A stretch of 32,746 nucleotides of DNA. Origin: Streptomyces poriferorum (GTDB lineage Bacteria > Actinomycetota > Actinomycetes > Streptomycetales > Streptomycetaceae). The translations under genes and the position numbers were made by a program. The stretch is from NCBI RefSeq assembly GCF_019399235.1, contig NZ_JAELVH010000036.1:1-32746 (forward strand), given 5' to 3'. This document shows positions 25,093-32,746 of the stretch, one piece after another. Numbering within the stretch: the first letter of the stretch is position 1; every line of letters starts with the position of its first letter. The notes under the pieces are model-generated. The model searched no databases. It was given only the letters and a program-made list of their open reading frames with translations, and had not been told where the DNA came from.

Positions 25093-26105
25093 GCCGGCCT
25101 CACTCGCGGGTCAAGGCGCGCGTGGACGAGGTCCACCGCGAGGTTGACGAGGACGTAGGCGACGGCGCTGATGAGGGTGACGCCCATGACCGCCGGGTAG
25201 TCCAGGCTCAGCAGGCCGGAGGAGGCGTACTGGCCGAGGCCCGGCCAGTCGAAGACCACTTCGACGAAGAACGCGCCGGTCAGGGCGTAGGCGGCGGTCA
25301 GGCCGAGCACCGTGATGGTGGGTGGGAGGGCGTTGCGCAGGGCGACGCGCCATACGAGGGTGCGTTCGGGGACACCGTAGGCGCGGCCGACGCGGATGTG
25401 GTCTTGCTGGAGTGCCTCCAGCATGCTGGTGCGGGTCATGCGGGCCACGACGCCGAGCGGGTAGGCGGCCAGTGTGAGGGCCGGCAGGACCAGGTGCGCC
25501 GAGGCGCTGGCCAGCGCCGCCCCGTTGCCGGTGAGGAGCGCGTCCACCGTGTTCAGTCCGGTGATCGAGTGGATCGGCGCGGTGAACTCCAGGTCGCTGT
25601 CGATGCGTCCGGTGGGCGGCAGGAGCCCCAGGCGGCCGAAGACCAGCAGTTGGAGCAGCAGCCCGAGCCAGAAGGCGGGCACCGATACGCCCGCGATGGA
25701 CAGCAGCCGCACCGCCTGGTCGATCAGCCTGCCGGGCCGCACCGCGGCAATGCAGCCGAGCGTGACGCCCAGCACCAGCGCCACCGCCATGGCGGCGCCG
25801 ACTAGTTCCAGGGTGGCGGGCAGCCGGTCGCCGAGCTCGCCGAGGACCGGCTGCTTGGTGGCGATGGAGGTGCCCCAGTCCCCGGTCAGCACATTGCGCA
25901 GATAGGACAGGTACTGCACCGGCAGCGGCTGGTCGAGGCCGAGGGCGTGTGTCACCCGTTCGACTTCCTCGGGCGTCGCCTTGGCGCCGACATAGGTGAG
26001 GGCGGGGTTGGAGGGGATCACCCGGGCTATGACGAAGGTGATCGCGCTGACCCCGAGCAGGACGAGCAGGGAGCCGCGCAGCCGGCGCAGCAGGAAGCGC
26101 GGCAT
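25089..26105 (-). CDS. ABC transporter permease, DppB/OppB type
   Basis: 338 aa starting MPRFLLRRLRG at the ATG of 26105. The longer frame to 26489 is an out-of-frame reading of the binding-protein gene. It forms half of the membrane channel. The family's N-terminal helix (LLVLLGVSAITFVIARV), the periplasmic PSNPALTYVG segment, the EAA-like loop ARMTRTSMLEALQQDHIRVG with RAYGVPERT, and FVEVVFDWPGLGQYA near the C-terminus are all present, with about six hydrophobic segments. Its start shares one base with the stop of the binding-protein gene (TGATG), and its stop overlaps the next start. Confidence 0.92.
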   Translation of the reverse strand: MPRFLLRRLRGSLLVLLGVSAITFVIARVIPSNPALTYVGAKATPEEVERVTHALGLDQPLPVQYLSYLRNVLTGDWGTSIATKQPVLGELGDRLPATLELVGAAMAVALVLGVTLGCIAAVRPGRLIDQAVRLLSIAGVSVPAFWLGLLLQLLVFGRLGLLPPTGRIDSDLEFTAPIHSITGLNTVDALLTGNGAALASASAHLVLPALTLAAYPLGVVARMTRTSMLEALQQDHIRVGRAYGVPERTLVWRVALRNALPPTITVLGLTAAYALTGAFFVEVVFDWPGLGQYASSGLLSLDYPAVMGVTLISAVAYVLVNLAVDLVHARLDPRVRPA

Positions 26106-27688
26106 CAGCTGGCACCGCGGTGCAGCTGGTAGAGGGAGATGGAGAGGGAGTAGTTCGGGTTGCAGGCGAAGCCCTTGACCTCGCTGTTCATCACGACCGG
26201 GGTGCGCATGTCGTAGAGGAACGCGCCGGGCGCCTGCTCCAGCAACCGACGCTGCGCCTGGCCATACAGCTCGGCGGCCTTGTCCCGGTCGGTGGCGGTG
26301 TGGGTGCCGGCCTCGTCGACGAGCTTGTCGTACGTGGCGTCCTTCCAGTAGCTGAGGTTGAAGGCCGGCTTGTCGCTGCTGCGGAAGAGCGAGACCAGGT
26401 TGTCCGAGCCCGCGTCGGAATAGGTCGGCCAGTACATCAGCAGGAAGATGTCCTGCGCCTTGGCCGGGTCCGCCTTGGCCTTCTCCCACTGCTGGTTGAA
26501 CAGGATCGGCTACAGCTCGACCGACACCCCGACCTTGGCGAAGGAGTCCTTGATCAGCGGGGCGTACTTGGCCTGCTGTGCGTTCTCCGCCGCGTAGCTG
26601 AGGGTGAGCTTCAGACCCTTGCCGCCCTCGTATCCGGCCTCTGTGAGCAGCCGACGGGCGGCCTCCAGGTCGTACGGCGTCTGCGGCAGCTGCTCGTCAT
26701 AGGGGAAGGCACCGGCCGGAACGGCGCCGCGAGCGCGGGCGCCGAAGCCTTCGGTGCCCACCTTGACGATGTCGTCGTACGGGATGGCACGCGCCAGCGC
26801 CCGACGTACCTTCACGTTCTTCAGCGGGCCCTTGGCGGTGTTGAAGAAGGCCGTGTGGCTCTGGAAGGTGGGACACTCGGTGACGGTGTAGCGCTTGTCG
26901 TTCTTGAACCGGGCGACGTTCTCCATCGGCAGCGCGGCGGCGTAGTCGACCTGGCCGGACTGGAGCATCTGCTGCTGCGCGGTCGGCTCGGCGGTGATCC
27001 TGGCGACGACCGTACGGTAGCGCTCGCCCTTCCAGCCGCCCCAGTACTTGTCGTACGCCTTGAGTACGACCCTCTTCTTGGCTTGGTACTCCGAGACACG
27101 GTACGGGCCGGTGCCTGCGTCGACGCCCTTGGCGAAGTAGTCCTCGTCCCTGGCCAGGGCCTTGGGGCTGACGATCCACGCCCCGTACATGGACGAGGCG
27201 ATCATGTCGACCGGGGCAGCGCTCTTCAGCTTGAGCACGACCGTGTGCTCGTCCGGTGTCTCGATGGTGTCCAGCGCCGACCAGATGAAGGCTGCACCGC
27301 CGTCCTTCGCGGAGGCTTCCAGGGACGCCTTGACCGCCGCGGCGTTCATCGGCTCGCCGTCGTGAAAGGTGACCGCCTTGCGCAAATGGAAGGTCCACGT
27401 CTTGGCGTCGGCGGAGGACGACCAGCGCTCGGCGAGGGCGGGGCGGAAGCGCTCCTTCGAGCCGGGCGGGTTCATCCACAGCAGCGGCTCGTAGACGTTG
27501 CTGAGGTAGTAGACCTCGGTGGAAAAGGACTTCACCGGATTCCAGGTCGTCACCTCGGCGGTGGTTGCCACATTGAGGATCTGCCCGGTGCCGCTGTCGG
27601 TACCGCTGTCAGTACCGGTGCAGGCAGACGCGAGCAGACCGCAGGCCAACAGAGCGGCGGCGGCGGGTGTTCTTCGGGACGTGGCCAT
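26105..27688 (-). pseudogene. Peptide/nickel-type substrate-binding lipoprotein with one in-frame amber codon
   Basis: The gene spans 527 codons. ATG at 27688 follows AGGAG. The lipobox LLASAC gives a lipid-anchored mature N-terminus outside the membrane. The family-5 binding-protein body is clear: VTTWNPVKSFSTEVYYLSNV, YEPLLWMNPPGSK, the signature TWTFHLRKAVTFHDGEPMNA and DAGTGPYRVSEY. Codon 393 (26510-26512) is TAG, after GVSVEL. Translation beyond it continues in the same frame as PILFNQQWEKAKADPAKAQD, YWPTYSDAGSDNLVSLFRS and onward to the normal C-terminus at 26105. A change of CAG (Gln) to TAG would explain it. The truncated 392-aa protein would lack the C-terminal lobe, so binding is probably lost unless the codon is read through or is a sequencing error. 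Confidence 0.85.
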
Positions 27689-27762
27689 GAGTTCGCTCCT
27701 CAGGAAGGCGCATTCGCCGGCTGTTCACAGTGAGGCAACAATGGGCCGGGTGAGCTATAACC

Positions 27763-27774
27763 TCAAATACTTGA
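27763..27774. promoter_or_regulatory. Candidate operator between the transporter operon and lysR
   Basis: TCAA-ATAC-TTGA is a short dyad in the 131-bp divergent intergenic region, in an AT-rich patch 75-86 bp upstream of the binding-protein ATG. LysR-type regulators often bind such dyads between their own gene and the divergent target. This is a position-based prediction. Confidence 0.35.
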
Positions 27775-27787
27775 TGGGATTGACTTT

Positions 27788-27804
27788 CATGCCTGTGAGG
27801 CATG
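27788..27804. promoter_or_regulatory. Perfect 7-bp-arm inverted repeat just before lysR
   Basis: CATGCCT-GTG-AGGCATG is a perfect inverted repeat ending 4 bp before the ribosome site of the LysR gene (GGAGG at 27809-27813). Its place suits an autoregulatory operator or a short mRNA hairpin. There is no U tract after it, so a terminator is unlikely. Confidence 0.45.
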
Positions 27805-27819
27805 GGCTGGAGGTTCGTT

Positions 27820-28713
27820 GTGGAGCTGAGGGTGTTGCGATACTTCCTGGCGGTCGTCGAGAGCGGCTCGGTGACCAGGGCGGCAGCCGAAGTCCATATC
27901 GCCCAGCCCTCGCTCTCCCGCCAACTGCGTGGACTTGAGGCGTCCCTGGGAGTGCCGCTGTTCGACCGCACGGGCAACCGGATGGAACTCACGGCGGCCG
28001 GTCGCCGATTCCTGCCCCTCGCCCGTGACTTGGTCACCCGCGCCGACACCGCCCTCGCCGCCGCCGGCTCGCTGGCGTCCGGGCGGGCGATGCGGCTCAC
28101 CGTGGCGGCCCCCGCCACCACCATCACCGACGTGATCGCCCCGTTCCTGGCCACCTGGGGTCCGGAGGACCCCCTGGTCACGGTGCAGGCGGAGAGTCCG
28201 GTACGCGCCTACCAGGCCCTTACCCGGGGCGCCGACGTGGCGATCTCCTCAGCCCCGCCGCGCCACCGCTACGCCGGGCTGCCCGTAGCCCGGCTGCCGC
28301 TGTGGGCCTATGTGCCGCCCTCTCACCCTTGGGCAGGCCGGGACCGGATCACCATCCAGGAGCTGACCGGTGAACCGCTGATTGTCCTCACCCTCGCCCA
28401 CGGCACCCGCCGCATCCTGGACCAGGCGGTGCAGGACGCGGGCAGTTCCCTCGACATCGTCCTGGAGTGCGACACCCCGCAGGTCGCCCAGGCGATGACC
28501 GCCTCCGGTCACGGCATCGCCGTCGTCTCCGACGACCCCCGGTTCGGCCTGCACCCCTTGCTGATCATCGACCAGCACGGGGAGCCCCTGCAGATCCGGC
28601 TGCACGCCGCCTGGGACGGCGGCCACTACGCGCTGCGCACCATCGAGTCCTTCGCCACCGGCCTGGCCCGCTTCTGCGTCGAGCAGTACGGGCCGCAGGC
28701 AGCGGGGAGCTGA
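27820..28713 (+). CDS. LysR-family transcriptional regulator
   Basis: 297 aa from the GTG at 27820 (ELRVLRYFLAVVES), with GGAGG 6 nt upstream. An upstream in-frame start would add six residues without a ribosome site. The N-terminal winged helix-turn-helix spans about residues 1-60 (SVTRAAAEVHIAQPSLSRQL, FDRTGNRMELTAAG). The rest is the periplasmic-binding-protein-like effector domain (LTVAAPATTITDVIAPFLAT, later VAQAMTASGHGIAVV). It is divergent from the transporter/hydrolase/aminotransferase operon and most likely controls it in response to the imported compound or a breakdown product. The effector is not predictable from sequence. The gene is intact although its target binding-protein gene carries a stop. 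Confidence 0.9.
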   Translation: MELRVLRYFLAVVESGSVTRAAAEVHIAQPSLSRQLRGLEASLGVPLFDRTGNRMELTAAGRRFLPLARDLVTRADTALAAAGSLASGRAMRLTVAAPATTITDVIAPFLATWGPEDPLVTVQAESPVRAYQALTRGADVAISSAPPRHRYAGLPVARLPLWAYVPPSHPWAGRDRITIQELTGEPLIVLTLAHGTRRILDQAVQDAGSSLDIVLECDTPQVAQAMTASGHGIAVVSDDPRFGLHPLLIIDQHGEPLQIRLHAAWDGGHYALRTIESFATGLARFCVEQYGPQAAGS

Positions 28714-29510
28714 ACCTGCCGACATTGGGCGTTCTGGTGCGGAAGTTGTTCACGAGTCGTGGTCGGCTCGGGATGGTGTCTGGTCCGGCCGGCCCGCGAC
28801 AGGGGGAGACGGCCGGACCGGAACACGGCGCGCTGTTCGCGGACCCATCGCTCGACCTGATCCACGGATTCCGGCACGCGCTGGTCCGTGGTGTCGGGCA
28901 GGGTGGGTGGAACATCGCCGGTCGCCGGCGCTCCACCCCGTCCAGCGGTACCGGGCCCATGCGGAGCCGGCTGCCGTCGATGACGGCGCCGGTTCGGCAT
29001 CGGGAACCCTCCGCCTACTTGCTCTGCCAGGAGGCCCAGCCGAGGCCGGCACCAACCACCGGAACGTCCCCGCGACCCTCGCGCAGTGAGCCTGCTCCGG
29101 AGGTCGACTTCCCGGTCTTGGTACTCCAGCGCACGACGCACCCGACTCTCAGTCATGCGGTTGCGCCAGCGGCGATGGGCCTTCCGGTACACCGAGCTCG
29201 TCGAAGAGATGTACGGCGAGCCGCCCAGCCGCTTGCCGACCCCGTAGGCCGGCGTGGTCTCGCCCGGACAGCTGGGCCCGGCGATTCGAGCAGCATCCGA
29301 CCCGGGTGGCAGGTCAGCTGTGGCGTTCTCGGCAAGTTCACGCAGACCTGGCCTCTCGTCCACCGACCCCGGCGATGCGGCGCACTCCGCCGGAGAACCT
29401 GCCCTGATGCCTTTAAGACACCGTGGCCAGTCCTGGCAAGCATTGGACAGCTCTCGCTGCGCGCACCCACGATGCCGCAACAACAGACCCCGCCCGGAAG
29501 AGGGATATCC
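28714..29510. other. 797-bp stretch with no recognised gene
   Basis: Open frames exist on both strands, but none has a ribosome site plus a recognisable family. The plus-strand frame through this region simply extends the serine hydrolase gene upstream. The minus strand between about 29085 and 29260 has a plausible protein-like stretch (GKRLGGSPYISSTSSVYRKA, RALEYQDREVDLRSRL) that I cannot name. It may be a decayed gene. The last 20 bases hold the ribosome site of the hydrolase. Confidence 0.45.
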
Positions 29511-31355
29511 ATGACCTCCAGTGCGACCACCCGCCGCCCACGCGGTATGCGATGTCTTGCGACGGCCACAGCACTGCTCACCGTGCTGCTCGCCGGCGTG
29601 TTCACCGCTCCGTCCCCCGCGCTCGCCGAAAGCGCGGCCCCCGTGCCGGGCGACCCGCTGACCGGCAGCGGCGCCGTGCCCCGTACGGTCCTCACCGCGG
29701 CTCAGCTCTCCAGCGCCACCCCCACCGGCACCGTCGTAGACAGCGCCTTCGCTCTGCCCGCCGCGGCGGCCCCGCCCGCGCACACCTTCGAGGGCACTCT
29801 GACCCTCAACGGCACCGCAACGGCCGGCGGCTACCGCAAGCTGAAGGACCCCAACGGCTACTCCCGCACGGAGGCCACCAAACACCTCCCCCCGTTCAGC
29901 GCCACCCTCGTACAGAACGGCAGCCACCTCATCCCCACCGTGCGCGGGCTGCGCTACACCGGGAACACCTCCTGGAACCTCGCCGTGGGAGCCGGCCGGG
30001 CCTGGCAGGAAAACGGCGACGGCGGCCGCACGCGCGCCGCGCTGCCCTTCGCACTGGTCGAGCGCAACGCCAACTGCGTGCACAACGGGGTGCTCTCCTT
30101 CCTCTTCGACGCATCCTCCATCTCCCAGGTCCGCTACCAGATCACCGCGGAGACCTGCGCCTACCACCAGTTCGACATGTGGGGCCAAGTGGCCGCCACC
30201 TACCAGCCCCAAGCCGTCCCCGGTGGAGAAGCCGCGCGCGCCGCCTACGCGGCCGAGGTCGCAGGCCGGCTGCCCACCAAACCAATCGCGCAGCTCGCCA
30301 CCGACCACCCGGGCGCCGGCGTGGACACCTCGAAGTTCGGCGCGGGGATCACCCCCACCGCGCTCAGCACCTATGGCTTCTACTACGACGGTGTGAACTA
30401 CGTCGGCGGCTGCCAGACCAGGCAGGGCCAGTACCCGTTCTGCGGGCAGATGCTGCTGCCCTCCTACTCCACCGCCAAGTCCGCGTTCGCCGGCACCGCC
30501 CTGCTCCGGCTCGCCCAGCGCTACGGCACCGGCGTCGCGGACCAGCGCCTGACCGACCTGATACCGGAAGCCGCCGGGAAGAGCGCCTGGTCGGGCGTCA
30601 CCGTCGGCCACGCCCTGGACATGGCCACCGGCAACTACACCTCGGCGCTCTACGAGACCGACGAGGAGGGCAGCACCATGACCGACTTCTTCCTCGCCGA
30701 GCCCTACGCCACCAAGATGGACAAGGCGCTGTCCTTCCCACGCAAGGCCACCCCGGGCAGCAAGTGGGTCTACCACTCCTCCGACAGCTTCCTGGCGGCC
30801 CGCGCCATGAACAACTACCTCCGGAACAAGGCAGGCTCCGGCGCCGACCTGTTCCACATGCTCCGCGACGAGGTCCTCACCCCGATCGGCATCAGCCCGG
30901 ACGCCCGCGTCTCCTCCCGCACGGACAACAGCGCGACCGGCGTCCCCTTCGGCGGGTACGGACTGTTCTGGACCAAGGACGATGTCGCCAAGTTCGCCAA
31001 GTTCCTGAACAACGATGCCGGCGCGGTGGCCGGCACCCAGGTGCTGCACCCCGGCCTGCTGGCTGACTCCATGCAACAGAATCCGTCAGAACGCGGCGCC
31101 ACCACGACCGGCAGCACACCGATGCGCTACCAGAACGGCTTCTGGGGACGAGAGTTCACGGCCGCGGACAACCCCGCCTACACCCAGCCGTTCCACGTAC
31201 CGTTCATGTCCGGCTACGGAGGCATCACCGTCGCGATGATGCCCAACGGCTCCACGTACTACTACTTCAGCGACAACAACGAATTCTCCTGGAGCGCGGC
31301 AGTATCCGAGTCCAACAAGCTCGCCCCCATGGCCTCGCTGCAGAGTCCTTCCTGA
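29511..31355 (+). CDS. Secreted serine hydrolase of the beta-lactamase / penicillin-binding family
   Basis: 614 aa from the ATG at 29511, preceded by GGAAGAGGGA. The longer frame to 28467 overlaps lysR and is not used. The N-terminus is an export signal (RRPRGMRCLATATALLTVLL, cleavage near ALAES). The catalytic domain lies in the C-terminal half: Ser320-Thr-Ala-Lys323 in LPSYSTAKSAF is the SxxK nucleophile motif, and Tyr421-His-Ser in KWVYHSSDSF is the YxN/S motif. A Gly-rich segment SGYGGITVAMM stands where the KTG/HxG motif is usual. The ~300-residue N-terminal domain is of unknown role (HTFEGTLTLNGTATAGGYRK). It could be a D-amino-acid peptidase, esterase or beta-lactamase-like enzyme outside the cell. 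It stands alone, with no clear operon partner. Confidence 0.85.
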   Translation: MTSSATTRRPRGMRCLATATALLTVLLAGVFTAPSPALAESAAPVPGDPLTGSGAVPRTVLTAAQLSSATPTGTVVDSAFALPAAAAPPAHTFEGTLTLNGTATAGGYRKLKDPNGYSRTEATKHLPPFSATLVQNGSHLIPTVRGLRYTGNTSWNLAVGAGRAWQENGDGGRTRAALPFALVERNANCVHNGVLSFLFDASSISQVRYQITAETCAYHQFDMWGQVAATYQPQAVPGGEAARAAYAAEVAGRLPTKPIAQLATDHPGAGVDTSKFGAGITPTALSTYGFYYDGVNYVGGCQTRQGQYPFCGQMLLPSYSTAKSAFAGTALLRLAQRYGTGVADQRLTDLIPEAAGKSAWSGVTVGHALDMATGNYTSALYETDEEGSTMTDFFLAEPYATKMDKALSFPRKATPGSKWVYHSSDSFLAARAMNNYLRNKAGSGADLFHMLRDEVLTPIGISPDARVSSRTDNSATGVPFGGYGLFWTKDDVAKFAKFLNNDAGAVAGTQVLHPGLLADSMQQNPSERGATTTGSTPMRYQNGFWGREFTAADNPAYTQPFHVPFMSGYGGITVAMMPNGSTYYYFSDNNEFSWSAAVSESNKLAPMASLQSPS

Positions 31356-31439
31356 CCGACGCCGCCACTGTCCGCGCGAACTGACTGAACGCCTCCGGTC
31401 AAGGGGCGGACGCCGAGCTTCAGACAGCTTGATCGATGA

Positions 31440-31867
31440 GCGGTCGCCGCACAGTTTCGATCAGTCGTTGCGGTCATAGGGCCGCGTTCCAGTGGAGCTG
31501 CGGAGCGGAGCGCCATCGCGGCCACGAGAGCGTCGATGGCGTACTTGTGGCCGTGCAGGCCGTCGGCATCACTCAGCAGCTGCACCGCGGTAAAGCTGTC
31601 CGCCTGGGTGATGTCGTGGACCTCCAGCCGGAAGAGCACCCAGCGCAGCCGGGCGGTACCTGTCTTCCCGAAGACGGCCTCCACCACCGTCAGGGCCGAC
31701 ACGAGGACGGGCACGCCTACGCGCCGGGCAGCCTCGATCCGTATGACCATGTGTCGGTCGTCGCGCAGGAGCAGCGACGACAGCGCCTGAGAGTCCAGGA
31801 CCAGGGACCTGGCCGCGGGTCCCTCCTGCGGCGCCGTCGCCGGGTGCGTACGGCGCCGGTGCGTCAC
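31440..31867 (-). pseudogene. PIN-domain (VapC-like) toxin with decayed 3' end
   Basis: From the GTG at 31867 the frame gives LVLDSQALSSLLLRDD (first acidic residue of the PIN site), then RVGVPVLVSALTVVEAVFGK with the conserved Glu, and HKYAIDALVAAMALRSAAP with the second Asp pair position. PIN toxins are magnesium-dependent RNases that cut tRNA or rRNA. After SAAP, at about 31490, the expected end (DR-D-SKLCGDR) lies in another frame and contains a TGA at 31461-31463. The original frame instead runs on to 31262 into the tail of the convergent hydrolase gene. No antitoxin gene precedes it. A VapB-like relic exists 12 kb away at 19454-19744. It is probably inactive, but the core fold is largely retained. 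Confidence 0.65.
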
Positions 31868-32234
31868 CGAACGGGTCGCGTTGCGCGGCCTCCGAGGAGT
31901 TCCGAGGGCATCGAGAGACGAAGATGTTCGGCAACACCTTCTCGGCAGACCAGCCTTCGTGGTGCCTGGCCGGGACTGCTGATGTCAGTGCCAGCGATCG
32001 TCGGTGGTCTCGTTGGCAGCGTGCTTGGGGCGAAGATTCAGGCGAATGGTGGTCGATCAGGCGAGAGCGGGTCGCGAGGCAGCACAGATATCCGCCGAGG
32101 CTCAACACGTGGCTGCCTTCTTGTCTGTCCGGCAGGCTCAGGTGGCCAACTTCATTCAGTCCGTCACGCGCTGTCTCGCGTAGCGAGGAGGTACTGCGCT
32201 CCCGGCACGCGACGGTGCTGTCCTGGCTCGGCCG
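31868..32234. other. Stretch without a firm gene, holding one weak small-protein relic
   Basis: The only suggestive signal is on the plus strand at 31982-32183. An ATG opens MSVPAIVGGLVGSVLGAKIQ, a glycine-zipper-like membrane segment. After about 32045 a second frame continues as VVDQARAGREAAQISAEAQH and VRQAQVANFIQSV to a TAG at 32181-32183. If joined this would be a ~65-aa membrane-anchored helical protein. I do not recognise it, and it needs one frameshift. Nothing else in this stretch is supported. Confidence 0.35.
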
Positions 32235-32746
32235 GTGGAGGAGCGCGGCTACGACGGTCTCGCCGTCCCAGCCTGGGCCAAGCGGCTGGCGGTGCCGAAC
32301 TCCGAGACACCGGCCCACTCGCGCATGGCGATCGACGACGTGCTGGAGCTGGGAGCCGGCCACGGCCGGCGACCCACTGTTCTTCGCCCACGAAGGGTTC
32401 ACCGTCCAGGCAACCGGCTGCAGCCCTGTCGGGCTGGAGCAGCTGCGTGACGTCGCCCGCTCCCAGGGCGTCGAGGAGCGGATGACCACCGCGGTCCACG
32501 ACGTGCGTGAGCCGCTGGCGCTGGCGGACGACTCGGTGGACGCGGTCCTCGCTCACATGCTGCTGTGCATGGCGCTGTCGACGACGGAGCTCCATGCCCT
32601 GCTCGGCGAGGTCGACCGTTCCTGTGGCCCCAGGGGGCGTTCGTCTACACCGTCCGGCACACCGGCGACTACATCTACGAGCACGGTGGCTTCGCCGTCC
32701 ATTTCTTCGGCCGCGACCTGGTCGACGCCCTAGCTGTATTGCCCTG
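32235..32746 (+). pseudogene. Class I SAM-dependent methyltransferase, frameshifted, cut by window end
   Basis: The SAM-binding motif I is visible as DVLELGAGHGR near 32340-32370. The next residues are in another frame (DPLFFAHEGFTVQATGCSP), giving an apparent extra base at about 32368. That frame carries motif II/III (VHDVREPLALADDSVDAVLA, HMLLCMALST). Near 32621 the frame changes again to LWPQGAFVYTVRHTGDYIY and EHGGFAVHFFGRDLVDAL, continuing to the window edge. Two indels make it a pseudogene unless the reads are wrong. The family moves a methyl group from SAM to small molecules or other substrates, and nothing here tells which. The 5' end is also uncertain; the GTG at 32235 is a guess. 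Confidence 0.65.

Noticed and set aside
26120..27733. 537-aa plus-strand open frame opposite the binding protein
   Set aside because: Antisense frame; the lipobox and family-5 signature are on the minus strand.
28467..29510. Upstream extension of the serine hydrolase frame into lysR
   Set aside because: Overlaps lysR, has no ribosome site and no family similarity; the signal peptide starts at 29511.
28626..31076. 816-aa minus-strand open frame opposite the serine hydrolase
   Set aside because: The hydrolase has a signal peptide and SxxK site on the plus strand; only the part beyond 29085-29260 looks protein-like.
1..32746. tRNA, rRNA, CRISPR array, riboswitch or replication origin
   Set aside because: No cloverleaf-like sequence, spaced short repeats or known origin/aptamer motif was noticed by reading; a covariance-model scan was not possible.

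Overview
The window looks like chromosomal DNA from a Streptomyces-type high-GC actinomycete. Codon third positions are mostly G or C, GTG starts are frequent, GGAG/GAGG ribosome sites precede the main genes, secreted proteins have classical export signals, and the RHS/FG-GAP protein architectures are typical of that group. It is an accessory region with two well-preserved gene groups set among insertion sequences and decaying genes.

Layout. 1-1480: an IS630 element with both ends and a TA duplication but a frameshifted transposase, then an IS701 transposase stub. 1532-13257: the most striking block. A 1458-aa secreted protein (DNRLRE domain, FG-GAP/VCBS calcium-loop repeats and a bulb-lectin-like domain) is divergent from a 2240-aa secreted RHS/YD-repeat protein that ends in an RHS core, a HINT autoprocessing domain and a ~110-aa variable tip with a possible RelE/DUF4258-like nuclease pattern. 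The stop codon of the RHS gene overlaps the start of a 69-aa cysteine-containing gene, which is the obvious immunity candidate, and a strong hairpin terminator follows. I read this as a polymorphic toxin-immunity locus with a large surface or secreted partner.

13360-19000: an insertion-sequence graveyard. A broken IS5 element abuts an apparently intact ISAzo13 element. After them come an IS3 tail, a truncated and frameshifted IS30 transposase, a second broken IS3 transposase and an IS1380 N-terminal fragment, one cut into another. 19000-19790: repeats and a decayed VapB-like antitoxin.

19792-27688 (minus strand): a tightly overlapping operon in the order substrate-binding lipoprotein, DppB-type permease, DppC-DppD permease/ATPase fusion, DppF-type ATPase, nitrilase-superfamily amidohydrolase and class III aminotransferase. 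A divergent LysR-type regulator (27820-28713) probably controls it. Together they suggest import of a peptide-like, amide or carbamoyl compound, its hydrolysis to an amine or amino acid, and transamination. The binding-protein gene carries one in-frame amber codon and is otherwise intact, so the importer may be disabled or need readthrough.

28714-32746: unrecognised DNA, a secreted 614-aa serine beta-lactamase-like hydrolase, a decayed PIN-domain (VapC-like) toxin, and a frameshifted SAM-dependent methyltransferase running off the end of the window.
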